Of a DNA stretch of 64,000 nucleotides, positions 8,980-19,000 are shown one piece after another. The translations under genes and the position numbers were made by a program. The stretch spans positions 62,001 through 126,000 of the forward strand of contig JAJZVX010000007.1 in the NCBI GenBank assembly GCA_021846985.1, given 5' to 3'. Source of the stretch: Acidobacteriota bacterium (GTDB taxonomy: Bacteria; Acidobacteriota; Terriglobia; Terriglobales; Acidobacteriaceae). The notes under the pieces were generated by a model, which was not told the origin of the DNA, did no database searches, and saw nothing but the letters and a program-made list of their open reading frames with translations. Numbering within the stretch: the first letter of the stretch is position 1; each line of letters starts with the position of its first letter.

Positions 8980-9801
8980 ATGCTGCGTGTCCTTTCGACA
9001 CACTTGTTTCTGAATCAGCGCCTGCATCCCGGCCTGCTGGAGCTTGCCGCCCGCTCCGGAGCCGAGGCGGTGGAGATCTTCGCCGCCCGGCAGCACTTCG
9101 ACTACACCGACCGCGAGCACGTAACCGAGTTGGCCGGGTGGTTCCGGTCAAACAAGCTGCAGCCATTTTCCATGCACGCGCCGCTTTATCCGGATCGCGA
9201 AATGGGCCGAGGCGGCGGGCCGGCCAATAACGTACTGCACCCGGAAAAGGCGCGGCGCATCGACGCCATGGACGACGTGAAGCGCGCCCTGGAGGCGGCC
9301 GATTCCATTCCCTTCCGCAACATGGTGTTGCACCTGGGCGAAGCGATGGACACCTGGTCGCCGCGCACCATCGAGTACGCCATTACCGCCCTCGAGCACC
9401 TGGGCGCCTTTGCCCGCCCGCTGGGGGTGCGCGTGCTGGTGGAAAACCTCATGAGCGAGCCCACCACCCCCGAGCACCTGATGGAGATTCTGCGCATTGG
9501 CCACATGGACCATGTGGGCGTATGCCTGGACCTGGGTCATGCGCATGTGAGTGTGGGCGTGACGGAGGCCATCGGTACGCTGGGAAGCCGGATTGTATCA
9601 GTGCATGCGCACGACAACCACGGGGTGAAGGACGAGCACTTGTGGCCGGGCGAGGGAACCATCGCGTGGCCGGCGGCGGTCAAGGCGCTCAAGACCATCG
9701 ACCCCGCGCCGGCCCTGGTGCTGGAGATCAGCCAGAAGCAGAACGGCGATGCGCAGACGGTGAGCGCCCGGATCGGGCAGGCGTTCGATCTGCTGAACTG
9801 A
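8980..9801 (+). CDS. Sugar phosphate isomerase/epimerase-like TIM-barrel protein
   Basis: The 273-residue product fits the xylose-isomerase-like TIM-barrel (AP endonuclease family 2) superfamily, whose members isomerise or epimerise sugars and sugar phosphates using a divalent metal. Metal-site candidates appear in order: SMHAPL, NMVLHLGE, VLVENL, VCLDLGHAH, VSVHAHDN and LVLEISQK. There is no signal peptide. I chose ATG 8980 (MLRVLSTHLFL) over the TTG at 8974 because a CGGGGGAA ribosome site sits about nine bases upstream. The alpha-galactosidase-like gene follows 214 bases later on the same strand, which would suit a sugar-catabolic role. The substrate is not predictable. Confidence 0.8.
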   Translation: MLRVLSTHLFLNQRLHPGLLELAARSGAEAVEIFAARQHFDYTDREHVTELAGWFRSNKLQPFSMHAPLYPDREMGRGGGPANNVLHPEKARRIDAMDDVKRALEAADSIPFRNMVLHLGEAMDTWSPRTIEYAITALEHLGAFARPLGVRVLVENLMSEPTTPEHLMEILRIGHMDHVGVCLDLGHAHVSVGVTEAIGTLGSRIVSVHAHDNHGVKDEHLWPGEGTIAWPAAVKALKTIDPAPALVLEISQKQNGDAQTVSARIGQAFDLLN

Positions 9802-10015
9802 ACGCGGCAGGCAAAGAAGAAAACATGGGCGGCAATGGGGCAGCGCGAACCCTTGCCGCGTTTGTTCTTTTGCAGGCGCAAACAAAGCCGGCCTCCGCGC
9901 AGGACAGGACACGAGCGAGCCCATGAGAAACGGACGGCAGGAGGCGCTGGAGTTGCTATGCTTGTGGGGCCACGGCGGCGCGGCGCGGCGAAGCGGCACC
10001 GGAACGGAGGCGGCG

Positions 10016-12154
10016 ATGAAAGACGCGGAACAGAGATGGATCAGCCGGCGGCGGGTGCTGCAGAGCGGACTGCTGGCGGCAGGCGCCGCCGCCGCTCCCT
10101 GGGGCTGGCAGGCGGCGGCCGAAGAACCTGCGGGACCAAGCTGGACGATCGGCAACGATCGAATTGAGAGGACGCTGACCTTCGATCCCGCCCGGGGCCT
10201 GTACACGAGCCGCTTTTCTCATCTGCAAACCGGCGCGCAGTTGGTCACGGCGGGCCGAGGCGGCCGCAGCGCGGGGCAGGAGTTCTCGTTTCTGTGTAAC
10301 GGCCAGGGGTGCGCCGGAACCAACCGAGCCTTCGGTCTGGTGAGCGGCGGCCTGTCGACATGGCCGAAGGGTAAAGCGCTGACGGTGCGGCTGCGGCACC
10401 GCAAACTGCCGCTGGAAGTGGATGCGGTGTACAGCGTCTACGACGGTCACGCAGCAACGCGCAAGCACCTCGTACTGCGGAACACGGGGACGGAGCCGCT
10501 GCATCTCTCGCATCTGAACGTGGAGGCGCTCGACCTCTCTCTCGGCCCGGAAAACGAGCTCACGCTGCTCACACAATATGGGGCAGTCCCGCGCGAGATC
10601 TTCTACACCGGCCGCTCGGAGGACGCGGGCCTGCTGGTGGCGAATGGGCGGACGGGCCAGGGGATGGCGGTGATCAGCGAGGTGCCGGGGTACATGAAGC
10701 GCACGGAGATCGGCGGGTGGGACAGCCCGGACGCGGTGCGGATCGGCGTGATGTACGACACGGACCTGATGCCGTTCGAGCGGATGATCGAGCCGGGAGA
10801 GGAGTTTGCCACCGCGGCGGCCTCGCTGGTGTCGTTCCGGAACGGAGACGGCTTCCGCGATCCGCATTGGGCGCTGCCGTCCTACACCGCACAGGTGCTG
10901 GAGCGGCGGGTGGATCGCGAGGGTCCGCCGTGGATCTACAACACCTGGGAGCCGTTCGAGCGGGGGATCAATCGCGACAAGGCGCTGGAGCTGATCGAGG
11001 CCGCCGGCGCGATGGGCATGGAGATCTTCACCATCGACGACGGATGGCAACAGGACTACGGCAGCAACGCCGTGAACCTCAGCTCGTTTCCGGGCGGGCT
11101 GGAGCCGATTCTCAAGGCCGTCGAATCGCGTGGCATGCGGCTGGGCCTGTGGATTCCGATGGCGGCGATTGCGAAGACGGCCGCGGATTACCGGCCGGAG
11201 TGGGCGGCGCTCGACCAGCAGGGAAACCCCAAGACTACCGGCACCATGGCCGGCCAGATGACGGTGATGTGCATGGCTACCGATTATCGCGATCGCGCCG
11301 CCGCGCGCATCAACGACGCCATCGAGCGCTTCCGCCTGGCCTACGTGAAGCTCGACCTGACCACCATCTTCAATGCCTACGGAGAAGCGCCCGGCTGCTG
11401 GGCCAAGGGCCACTACCACGCCGGCTGGGCCGAGTCCCTCATCCGCATCTATGAAGGCATCTCCTATGTAACTGCCAAGGTTTACGAGAAACATCCGGAC
11501 GTGCTGCTCGATCTTACCTTCGAGTTATGGGGACAGAAACACATCATCGATGCCGGCCTGCTGGCCGCGGGCGACCTGGACTGGATGAGCAACGTGGACG
11601 ACCGCACGCGGGATGCGGCGGGTCCGCGGCAGGCGCGGCAACTGCTCTACGCGCGCGCAGCGACGATGCCGGCGGAGGCCATGCTGATCGGCAACCTGCA
11701 CGCGGAGCTGCCCACCATCGAAGAGAGCTTTGCTACGGCCATCGGCTCGGCGCCGCTGCTGCTGGGCGACCTGCGGAAGCTGAGCGCGGCGGACCGCGCC
11801 TGGTACCACGAGAAGACCGGGTGGTTCAAAGCGTTGCGGCGGAAGACGAAGATCAGCGAGAGCTTTTTCCCGCTGGGCAGTTGGCGGCAGGTGACGGCGG
11901 CGGCGTGGGATGGGTTTGCGCGAATGGCGCGGAACGGGGATGGGGTGATTGTGCTGTTCCGCAACGAATCGGATGCGGCGGAGGCGCGGGTGAAGCTGCC
12001 GCTGCTGCCTGCCGGCGCCTACCGGCTGCGTTCGGTAATTACGGGGGTGGAAGTGGGCACCGTGAGCCAGGCGGACTGGGCGGGCGGCGTAGCGGTACGG
12101 TTCCCGGAGGGTCAGCCGGTTGAGGTGCTTGAAGTGACCGCCGTGCGCAGTTAG
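10016..12154 (+). CDS. GH36-like alpha-galactosidase, Tat-exported
   Basis: The 713-residue enzyme resembles clan GH-D glycoside hydrolases (GH36 melibiase type), which release terminal alpha-galactose. The N-terminus carries a twin-arginine signal (SRRRVLQSGLLAAGAAAA), so export by Tat is likely. A beta-rich N-terminal domain precedes the catalytic TIM barrel, where GMEIFTIDDGWQQDYG, GLWIPMAAI and YVKLDLTT are visible. Asp447 in YVKLDL matches the family nucleophile position, and LDLTFELWG follows. A small C-terminal beta domain ends the protein. I start at ATG 10016 (MKDAEQRWIS) because CGGAGGCG lies just before it; the track start at 9923 adds non-signal sequence. It is convergent with hypE with only four bases between stops. 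Confidence 0.85.
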   Translation: MKDAEQRWISRRRVLQSGLLAAGAAAAPWGWQAAAEEPAGPSWTIGNDRIERTLTFDPARGLYTSRFSHLQTGAQLVTAGRGGRSAGQEFSFLCNGQGCAGTNRAFGLVSGGLSTWPKGKALTVRLRHRKLPLEVDAVYSVYDGHAATRKHLVLRNTGTEPLHLSHLNVEALDLSLGPENELTLLTQYGAVPREIFYTGRSEDAGLLVANGRTGQGMAVISEVPGYMKRTEIGGWDSPDAVRIGVMYDTDLMPFERMIEPGEEFATAAASLVSFRNGDGFRDPHWALPSYTAQVLERRVDREGPPWIYNTWEPFERGINRDKALELIEAAGAMGMEIFTIDDGWQQDYGSNAVNLSSFPGGLEPILKAVESRGMRLGLWIPMAAIAKTAADYRPEWAALDQQGNPKTTGTMAGQMTVMCMATDYRDRAAARINDAIERFRLAYVKLDLTTIFNAYGEAPGCWAKGHYHAGWAESLIRIYEGISYVTAKVYEKHPDVLLDLTFELWGQKHIIDAGLLAAGDLDWMSNVDDRTRDAAGPRQARQLLYARAATMPAEAMLIGNLHAELPTIEESFATAIGSAPLLLGDLRKLSAADRAWYHEKTGWFKALRRKTKISESFFPLGSWRQVTAAAWDGFARMARNGDGVIVLFRNESDAAEARVKLPLLPAGAYRLRSVITGVEVGTVSQADWAGGVAVRFPEGQPVEVLEVTAVRS

Positions 12155-12158
12155 GCTC

Positions 12159-13235
12159 TCAGCAGATTCGCGGCAGTTGCTCGCCGATCTGGAGGGGGAT
12201 GACGCGATTGGCGCCCATGGCGGTGCGGGCTACGAGCATGCGCGGATGCTGGGCGGTGACCTGGCCGATGCGGGCGGCGTCGCGGCCCAGCGGATGCGCG
12301 CGCAGCGTGGCCAGAACCCGGTCGGCGGCCTCGGGCGCGACAAGGAAGACGGCCTTGCCCTCGTTGGCGACGTAGACGGGATCGAGGCCGAGTAACTCGC
12401 AGGCCGATTGCACTTCCGCGCGCACGGGTAGCGCCGCTTCGTCAATCTCGATGCCCACGCCGGAGGAGGATGCGATCTCGTTGAGCGTGGAGGCCAGGCC
12501 GCCGCGCGTGGGGTCGCGCATGGTGTGGACGGCGGGGCCGGCGGCGGCGAGGACTTGGGCGACAAGGCCGTTGAGCGCGGCGCAGTCGGAGCGGATGGGG
12601 CTTTCAAACTCCAGGCCTTCGCGCACGCTCATGATGGCCATGCCGTGGTCGCCCAGGGTTCCGGAGACAAGAATCGCATCGCCCACCCGGGCTCGCCGCG
12701 GCCCGACCTCGATGCCGGGGCGCAGCAGGCCCACGCCCGCTGTGTTGATGTAGCAGCCGTCGCCGTGGCCGCGTTCCACCACCTTGGTATCGCCGGTGAC
12801 GATGCGCACGCCGGCGCTGGAAGCCGCGGCAGCCATGGCCTGAACGATGGCGGCAAGCTGGTTGAGGGCAAAGCCTTCTTCCAGGATGAAGCTGGCGGAA
12901 AGATACTTCGGTTCCGCGCCGGAGACGGCAAGATCGTTTACGGTGCCGTTCACGGCCAGTTCGCCGATGGATCCGCCCGGAAAGAAGAGTGGCTGCACGA
13001 CAAAGGAGTCGGTGGACATGGCCAGGCGGCCCGATGCCAGATCGACCAGGGCGGCGTCGCCAAGATTTTCCAGGACGGGATTGCGAAAGGCGGGCAGGAA
13101 GAGATGCTCCACCAGCTCGTTGCCCAGCTTGCCGCCCCCGCCGTGGCCCATCACGATGGCGGGATAGTCGGCCAGAGGCAGGGGGCAGGACCAGTTGGAA
13201 AAATCGGGAGAGGCGATGCGGTCTTGGTCGGCCAA
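12159..13235 (-). CDS. hypE: HypE-type hydrogenase maturation protein (orphan)
   Basis: HypE dehydrates the thiocarboxamide on its own C-terminal cysteine to thiocyanate, which becomes a cyanide ligand of the [NiFe] hydrogenase active site. The 358-residue protein has the usual length. It shows MGHGGGGKLGNEL and STDSFVVQPLFFPGG (ATP/PurM-like N-domain), VNGTVNDLAVSGA, GDTKVVERG, MRDPTRGGLASTLNEIA, and the diagnostic C-terminus PRIC with the terminal cysteine intact. The start is TTG (LADQDRI) behind AAAGGGA. No hydrogenase or other hyp gene is in the window, so the partner genes must lie elsewhere or the protein has another use. Confidence 0.92.
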   Translation of the reverse strand: MADQDRIASPDFSNWSCPLPLADYPAIVMGHGGGGKLGNELVEHLFLPAFRNPVLENLGDAALVDLASGRLAMSTDSFVVQPLFFPGGSIGELAVNGTVNDLAVSGAEPKYLSASFILEEGFALNQLAAIVQAMAAAASSAGVRIVTGDTKVVERGHGDGCYINTAGVGLLRPGIEVGPRRARVGDAILVSGTLGDHGMAIMSVREGLEFESPIRSDCAALNGLVAQVLAAAGPAVHTMRDPTRGGLASTLNEIASSSGVGIEIDEAALPVRAEVQSACELLGLDPVYVANEGKAVFLVAPEAADRVLATLRAHPLGRDAARIGQVTAQHPRMLVARTAMGANRVIPLQIGEQLPRIC

Positions 13236-13383
13236 AGGATTCCCTTTCGAGCTGACGGGCCCCGGTGAGGCGTTTGGGCGGCAGCTCTATCCGACTCCAT
13301 TCTAAAGAAACGGCCAACGGCTGTCTGGAGTGCGCCGCAAGCCGCGCCCGCAAAGGACCGGTGCGAAGCCTGCCAGGCTCGTC

Positions 13384-14973
13384 TCACGCCTCTCCGCTTT
13401 TTGCCGCCTTCTCTTCGTGGTATTCCATCTCCGTATTGATGGCCCAGATGTTCTCCTTTGCTGTTACGCCTTTGGCAATGTTCTCCACCGCCGTCATCGC
13501 CGTCAGCATCGAGTGGTCCTGGTTGTTGTATTTGTGCATTCCGTTCCGTCCCACCAGGAACAGGTTCTCCAGGCTGTCCGTATAGCCGCGTATCACTTCG
13601 AAGCGGTCGTAACTGCCAAAGTAAGCCGGATAGGTCTTCGGCACATGCACCACATGCGCATCCTCCACATCCCCGGCCTTCAGGATTCCGATCCGCGCCA
13701 CCTCCTCGATCGCCAGCCGCGTCATCTCTTCGTCCGAAAGCTTCCAGATGGGGTCCGTCTCATTACAGAAATACTCCAGCCCAATCCATACCTTCTCTGT
13801 GTCTTTCACCAGCCACGGGCTCCAATTATTGAAGATCTGCAGCCGCCCCACCGTCACATCCGGCTCCTGAATATAAATCCAGTTATCCTTCAGCGGCGCG
13901 CCGTCCGGCTCCGTCACGCTCAGCTTCCTGGCCAGCAGCCCCACGGTGATGAAGTCGCGATACATCAGCCCCTCGCTCACCTCTCTCACCTCGGCCGGCA
14001 CGCTGCCATTCACCGCGCGGATCAGGTCGCGCACCGGCATGGTGGAGAAAAAGTAGTCGCCCGCAAAGCGCTCGCGCGCGCCCGCGCCGTTCACAGCTTC
14101 CACCGAGGTCACGCGGTTGCCCTCCACGTTCACGCGGTCCACCCGCATGCCAAACCGGATCTCGCCGCCGCCCTGGCGCACCAGCCCCGCCACGTGTTCC
14201 CACAACTGGCCCGGCCCCAGCTTGGGATAAAGAAAACGCTCGATCAGCGAGGTCTCCGTATTCTTCTGCGCCAGCCCGCCGGATTTTCCACCCCCGAACG
14301 CCTTCTTCAGAAAGTGCGCAGCCACGCCCTTCAGTGACAATCCCTTGATGCGCTGCGCGCCCCACTCCGCGCTGATCTGGTGGCACGGCACGCCCCACAC
14401 TTTCTCTGTGTACGATTTGAAAAACGTCAGGTAAAGCTGCTTGCCGAAGCGGTTGATCAGGAAATCTTCGAGCGAACGCTCCTGCCGCCGCGGCAGCAAC
14501 GCCGCGCGCAGGTAGCTCACTCCCGCCTGTACGGTGCGCACCGCGCCCATCTTCTTCAGCGTGTCCGCTGTCAGCCGGATCGGGTAGTCAAAGAACCGCC
14601 GCAGAAAGTAGATCCGGCTCTTCCGCTGCCGCACCAGCATCACCAGGTCGTCGCTGCGCGGGTCCGCGCCCGGCCCCGCCTCGGGCACTGTGCGCTGCTG
14701 GCCCTGGTAGCGCAGTTCGCCGTCCTTGTGCGCTCCCGCCTCCACCGGCATCAGATCGAGCCACCACTGCATCACCCGGTCCGACTTCGAGAAGAAGCGG
14801 TGCCCGCCAATGTCCATCCGGTTGCCCTTATAGACCACGGTGCGGGAGATGCCGCCGATTTCATGGCTGGTCTCCAGCACCACCGGCTTGATGCCCGTCT
14901 GCCGCTCCAGCTCCAGCGCCGCCGTCAACCCCGCCGGCCCGGCGCCGATGATGATGGCTGTGCCTCTCTTCAT
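13384..14973 (-). CDS. FAD-dependent oxidoreductase, UDP-galactopyranose mutase/amine-oxidase-like
   Basis: The 529-residue flavoprotein starts with the dinucleotide-binding motif [17 protein letters not shown], followed by the conserved GGISRT and GHRFFSKSD segments typical of amine-oxidase/UGM-like flavoproteins. Near the C-terminus [21 protein letters not shown] fits the FAD-closing motif. Relatives include UDP-galactopyranose mutase-like and protoporphyrinogen-oxidase-like proteins; the substrate is not certain. The ATG at 14973 is preceded by GGACAGATGG. The next gene upstream on the same strand is a GT-C-like membrane protein, which suits a role in glycan or lipid-linked sugar metabolism. 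Composition on the plus strand changes sharply just right of hypE, so this gene begins the block of opposite skew. Confidence 0.82.
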   Translation of the reverse strand: MKRGTAIIIGAGPAGLTAALELERQTGIKPVVLETSHEIGGISRTVVYKGNRMDIGGHRFFSKSDRVMQWWLDLMPVEAGAHKDGELRYQGQQRTVPEAGPGADPRSDDLVMLVRQRKSRIYFLRRFFDYPIRLTADTLKKMGAVRTVQAGVSYLRAALLPRRQERSLEDFLINRFGKQLYLTFFKSYTEKVWGVPCHQISAEWGAQRIKGLSLKGVAAHFLKKAFGGGKSGGLAQKNTETSLIERFLYPKLGPGQLWEHVAGLVRQGGGEIRFGMRVDRVNVEGNRVTSVEAVNGAGARERFAGDYFFSTMPVRDLIRAVNGSVPAEVREVSEGLMYRDFITVGLLARKLSVTEPDGAPLKDNWIYIQEPDVTVGRLQIFNNWSPWLVKDTEKVWIGLEYFCNETDPIWKLSDEEMTRLAIEEVARIGILKAGDVEDAHVVHVPKTYPAYFGSYDRFEVIRGYTDSLENLFLVGRNGMHKYNNQDHSMLTAMTAVENIAKGVTAKENIWAINTEMEYHEEKAAKSGEA

Positions 14974-15052
14974 GCGTTTTCCATCTGTCCTTTCAGGAGA
15001 CAGCGTGCACTCTGCCGCGAATGGTCGATATCGGTGGCGCCAGTCCCTTCAT

Positions 15053-16582
15053 TCAGGGCCGCGGCTGCGTGACGCTTCGTACCTCACCCTTCCTTACATA
15101 CAAATCGCACCCGTATCCCCATTGCGCCCGCATCACGCGATGGCCAAACAGCGTAATCCACATGTGCTGCGGGGCCGGCTGGATGATCTCGAAATTTGAG
15201 GCGTCCAACACCTCCGGCAGCGGAATCTGTGCCTTATCGGCACCATGAAACGACGCGTAACAATTGGCCACTCCTGCTATTCCGCTATAGGCGTCGTTGC
15301 CCATGTATCCGATGGCCACTAGATGCCGGAACTTGGGTTTGAACAGGTCGTAACTTCCGCTCCCTCCAGCTAACCCGACTACCGCATCGGGCGAGGCAAG
15401 GCGAGCCAGAAGATAAGCAGGTTGGCCCTTGGCTGCGGCATACGACGCCCTCTGCTCCACGCGCTGAATCACGTCCACCACCACGGCCGGAATACGCACA
15501 AAAATCGCTAGCGCCAGCAGTGCCACCGCGGCACTCGCCAGCTTGCCGCCCGGAGCGCCTGTAATCAACAGTCCTAATGGGATGAAGAATGCAAGCAGCA
15601 TCAGGTAGCCCGGCTGGGTCGGGAAAAAACCAAAAGAGACAATCCCGCATACCAAGCCAGCGCCCGCCGTCAGCCAGTCCCGTTGTTGCATATCCTTGCG
15701 GCGCAGCAGCAACCAGCCGGCAAGGAAGAAAAACGTCGCTAGCGTCCCCATAAACATCCATGCGGCCAGCATCGAGAACGCCACCTCATGTCGTATCACA
15801 GCAATGAGGCTATGGCCCAATGGCGAAACCCCCGCCGCACCCACTCCGCTATGTTTTCCAAAGGCGTGTGCTGCGAAGCGACGCAGAGAATTGTGGTCAA
15901 TGTGGTAATAAAGAAGAGCCACGGAGCCAATCGCGGCCATGCAAACCAGCCCAGTGATCACCGTTTCCTTTAGCGTTTTCAGCCAGCGATCCGCCGCCGT
16001 CCAGTTCCTCGAGAGCAGAAGTGCCACTGCCCAGATACTTTCCGCCACCGCGGCGAACGGATGCGCAAGAAACACCAGCGCGATCAGCAGGCCGATCCAC
16101 ACCGGGCGCACACGGTCCCTGGCTACCAAGGCAAGGGCCGTAACCGATAACACCAGGCCGATCGGCTCGGGCCGATCCATAAAAACAAATGCCACGGGCA
16201 GGACTGCGATACCGCATGCTGTCCCTGTCCGCAGCCAGCTTGGCGGCTGGCGCAACACCCAATAGAGCGATACTCCCGCGGCAAGTAGGCCCAATAGAAG
16301 GTTGAAGACCGTTCCAGCATACGCATTGCGCGGAAACACGCTGGCATAACCAGAGAACAACAACGCAAAGATGGGAGGGTAATGGGAATAGAGCTTCGGC
16401 GCCAGATCCCGCATGTACAGAAGTCCAGCGGATTCAAAGTGTCCATAGGCGGCCAGATTCCATCCCGCGTCCCGGAAAATGAACACGTCGCCCCCGCTCA
16501 TCGCGGGCGCCATCCACAGTGAAGCAATCAGCCAGACGATCGAACATGCCACAAACAGAACCCACAAGCGCAGATTCTTCAT
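15053..16582 (-). CDS. Polytopic membrane protein, GT-C glycosyltransferase-like
   Basis: The 509-residue protein has about ten hydrophobic segments. An early acidic loop after the first helix (SGGDVFIFRDAGWNLAAYG) and the FMDRPEPIGLVLS loop resemble the loop architecture of GT-C fold transferases that use polyprenyl-phosphate sugars. The C-terminal roughly 110 residues are soluble and probably periplasmic (SPDAVVGLAGGSGSYDLFKPKFRH, YDLYVRKGE-like end). I cannot assign a family firmly. It lies 79 bases upstream of the flavoprotein gene and may be cotranscribed with it. The region before its start (about 150 bases) is free of genes. Confidence 0.65.
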   Translation of the reverse strand: MKNLRLWVLFVACSIVWLIASLWMAPAMSGGDVFIFRDAGWNLAAYGHFESAGLLYMRDLAPKLYSHYPPIFALLFSGYASVFPRNAYAGTVFNLLLGLLAAGVSLYWVLRQPPSWLRTGTACGIAVLPVAFVFMDRPEPIGLVLSVTALALVARDRVRPVWIGLLIALVFLAHPFAAVAESIWAVALLLSRNWTAADRWLKTLKETVITGLVCMAAIGSVALLYYHIDHNSLRRFAAHAFGKHSGVGAAGVSPLGHSLIAVIRHEVAFSMLAAWMFMGTLATFFFLAGWLLLRRKDMQQRDWLTAGAGLVCGIVSFGFFPTQPGYLMLLAFFIPLGLLITGAPGGKLASAAVALLALAIFVRIPAVVVDVIQRVEQRASYAAAKGQPAYLLARLASPDAVVGLAGGSGSYDLFKPKFRHLVAIGYMGNDAYSGIAGVANCYASFHGADKAQIPLPEVLDASNFEIIQPAPQHMWITLFGHRVMRAQWGYGCDLYVRKGEVRSVTQPRP

Positions 16583-16735
16583 CGAAGCTCCATTCCTGAA
16601 TGGAAAAAGCTACCCTTATCGCCCGCCCCGCTCCGCCAACAGGTTTCCGTAGAATATCAGACGGTTACCACGACCTTTGTTAAGTTGCCGAGTCCGCTCC
16701 CAGAAACCGCCGGATCGCTTTCCGCCCCTGGTCGG

Positions 16736-17794
16736 TCACGCGTACGCGCCGTACCTCTTCCCGGCCTCCAGGTACGCCATCACGTTTTCATAGGGCATGC
16801 CGTCGTGAATCGAGTGGTCGGTTGACAGGATGTATCCTCCGCCCGGCTTGCCGATGCGCATGCACTCCTTCACCTCGTTCTCCACCTCTTCCGGCGTCCC
16901 TGTGCTCATCACGTATTTGTTGTCCACGTTCCCGATGGGGCAAAGCCGCCCGGCGTAGTGCTCTTTCACCCAGCTCAGGTCGCCGCCCGCCGCCCGCTCC
17001 ACCGGGTGGAAGCCATTGATTCCCGTATCCACCAGGTCGTCCAGAACATCCCAAATCCGCCCGTCGTTGTGCATCACCACCGGCATGCCCAGGCTCTTCA
17101 GACCCTGTACCAGCTTCCGGAACGGCGGCACGAAGAACGCGCGCAGGTGTTTGGGCGACATCAGCAGCGACTTTGTCCCGCCCCAGTCGTCCGATATCTC
17201 AAACACCGAAACCCCTCCCAGATCCTTCGCGCCCTGGGCCGACTTGAGCGCCCAGTCGACAAAGGCGTCGGCCATCTCCCGCACCAACTCCGGGTCGTCA
17301 TGAATCGTAAAGGCCAGCGTCTCGATATCCATCAGGTACCAGTACATCATCGTGAAAGGCCCCAGAAGACCAGCCTTGATCGCAAGGTCCGCAGTGTTGG
17401 CCTTGATCGCCGCTTTCAACATCGTGAACCGGTGCGGCGCCGCCGGCGACGGCGCCTTGTACTTCTCCCAGTCCGCGCGGTTCTTAACGGGCGTGTCCGT
17501 CTGCGCCATGATGGGCCAGCCGTTTTTGATGTAGGTCACACCCCACTCGTCCTGATACTTCGTCCCCTCCGCGTGCGGCTCTTCTTCCAGCCCGCAAAAC
17601 CCGTTGATCGCCACCCACATGCAGTCTTCGCCCAGCTTCGTTGCCAGCTCGACCTGCTTGTCGGCCTCATAGAGCACCGGCGTGTGGTTCAGCACCTTCT
17701 TCAGCAGGTTTCGGCTGAACATGTAATCGCCAATTGGCACCCGGTCGGGCGTGCCGCCGGTCAGCGCGGTCAAAAATCGTTCTCGTGGACTCAT
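16736..17794 (-). CDS. Uroporphyrinogen-decarboxylase-family protein
   Basis: The 352-residue product has the URO-D/methyltransferase TIM-barrel layout. It opens with SPRERFLTALTGGTPDRVPIGDY and continues with GLLGPFTMMYWYL, VFEISDDWGGTKSLLMSP, VVMHNDGRIWDVLDDLVDTGING, LCPIGNVDNKYVMSTGTPEEV and GGYILSTDHSIHDGMPYENV. Family members include haem-pathway HemE and corrinoid methyltransferases. The absence of haem genes and the divergent sequence make HemE unlikely, and I would not assign a substrate. I chose ATG 17794 (MSPRERF) over the GTG four codons earlier, because AAGGA sits just upstream and AGGAG about 12 bases before. It follows the GH5 gene with a 54-base gap on the same strand. Confidence 0.82.
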   Translation of the reverse strand: MSPRERFLTALTGGTPDRVPIGDYMFSRNLLKKVLNHTPVLYEADKQVELATKLGEDCMWVAINGFCGLEEEPHAEGTKYQDEWGVTYIKNGWPIMAQTDTPVKNRADWEKYKAPSPAAPHRFTMLKAAIKANTADLAIKAGLLGPFTMMYWYLMDIETLAFTIHDDPELVREMADAFVDWALKSAQGAKDLGGVSVFEISDDWGGTKSLLMSPKHLRAFFVPPFRKLVQGLKSLGMPVVMHNDGRIWDVLDDLVDTGINGFHPVERAAGGDLSWVKEHYAGRLCPIGNVDNKYVMSTGTPEEVENEVKECMRIGKPGGGYILSTDHSIHDGMPYENVMAYLEAGKRYGAYA

Positions 17795-17848
17795 CGTTCC
17801 TTTCACTCCTTGCTTCCGCGGTCGGAGGCCGCAGAGCCGGCCCCGTTT

Positions 17849-19000
17849 CTACCGCGCGACTTGGCCCGCCATCGCCCCCGCATGGTTGCGCAGGATCAGC
17901 GTCCGCGCCTGCATGTCTTCCTTTGTGTTCAGAGGCGTCTTCCGCGCCGGATCGTAGAGCGCCCACCAGTCCCCGCCCGCCCCCGGCACCGCCATCGGCG
18001 TTCCGTCGTCTCTGGGCGCGCGCAGGGCCCAGAACAGGTCGCCGGCGATATCCTTATCCGCCAGGATCGCATTCAGATTGCTTTTCAGCTGCTCCACCGA
18101 GACGTTCCCGCGATCCCATCCGAACTCGTCCACAACGAACACCTTGTTGGCCCTCTTGGCCAGCGCCGCATCGTGTTCCAGATTCCACACGTACTCCTTG
18201 CCGAAGAAGGGATAGTAGTGCCGGCTCAGAATGTCGATCTGCTGGATCGCCGCATGGGCCGGCTCCAGGCTGTGGAAGTCATTGCTGCTGATGATCAGGT
18301 GGTGGGGGTCCAGCTCTTTGATATACCGCGTCATCTCCCGCTCCCACTCCACCGGAGCCTCGCGCAGCTCGTTGCCAGGCTGCCAGGCCAGAATCGTTGG
18401 ATCGTCCCGGTATCGCACCCCGGTGTAGGTGTTCTTGCGGTTGATCAGCGTGGAAACATACAGCTTGTAATCGGCGATCAGCTTGGGATCGCGGAAGAAG
18501 TCTCCACCCCCGCGCCACTTCTTGTACTGCTCGATGCCGCCCGTGTAATACCCCCACGGATCGACAAAGAGCAAAATCAACCGCACATGGTGTTTGCCCG
18601 CGGAATAGACTACGTAGTCCAGTTGCCGCAGGGCCGCCTCGCTGAACTGGCCGAGTTCTGGCTCCACGCACAACGCACACCCCTGGCTCGCCGACGACCA
18701 TACCCGCGTCACCGTCCCGTTCATCTGTTTCAGCGCCGCAAAGGCGTTATCGACCATCGTGTGCGATGGCCGGTACACATCCTTCGCGCCGATCTTCCCA
18801 AAGCTGTCGCTGGCCAGCGCGAGGTAGTCCAGGTTGCCACCCGCAAACCGGAAGGGCTTGCCGTCCAGGATCAGCCGTGTACCCGTGCGCGTAACAAAAT
18901 GTTCTTGCCCGCTCAACGGTCCGGCCGCGGCAACCGCCAGCATGGCCAGCGCCCCGCAAATCCCGATTCGCAGCGTCCACTGCCGCTTGCGTCTGTTCAT
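17849..19000 (-). CDS. Secreted GH5-family glycoside hydrolase (endo-mannanase/cellulase type)
   Basis: The 383-residue enzyme has a basic N-terminus and a hydrophobic signal segment (RIGICGALAMLAVAAAGPLSG, cleavage probably near residue 31). The body is a GH5 clan-A barrel. Glu211 in AWQPGNELR fits the acid/base and Glu292 in FVVDEFGW fits the nucleophile; ISSNDFHS and LSRHYYPFFG lie between them. Layout and motifs resemble GH5 endo-beta-1,4-mannanases, which cut plant mannans outside the cytoplasm; cellulase activity is the alternative. It is probably the first gene of a two-gene unit with the URO-D-family gene. Confidence 0.85.
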   Translation of the reverse strand: MNRRKRQWTLRIGICGALAMLAVAAAGPLSGQEHFVTRTGTRLILDGKPFRFAGGNLDYLALASDSFGKIGAKDVYRPSHTMVDNAFAALKQMNGTVTRVWSSASQGCALCVEPELGQFSEAALRQLDYVVYSAGKHHVRLILLFVDPWGYYTGGIEQYKKWRGGGDFFRDPKLIADYKLYVSTLINRKNTYTGVRYRDDPTILAWQPGNELREAPVEWEREMTRYIKELDPHHLIISSNDFHSLEPAHAAIQQIDILSRHYYPFFGKEYVWNLEHDAALAKRANKVFVVDEFGWDRGNVSVEQLKSNLNAILADKDIAGDLFWALRAPRDDGTPMAVPGAGGDWWALYDPARKTPLNTKEDMQARTLILRNHAGAMAGQVAR

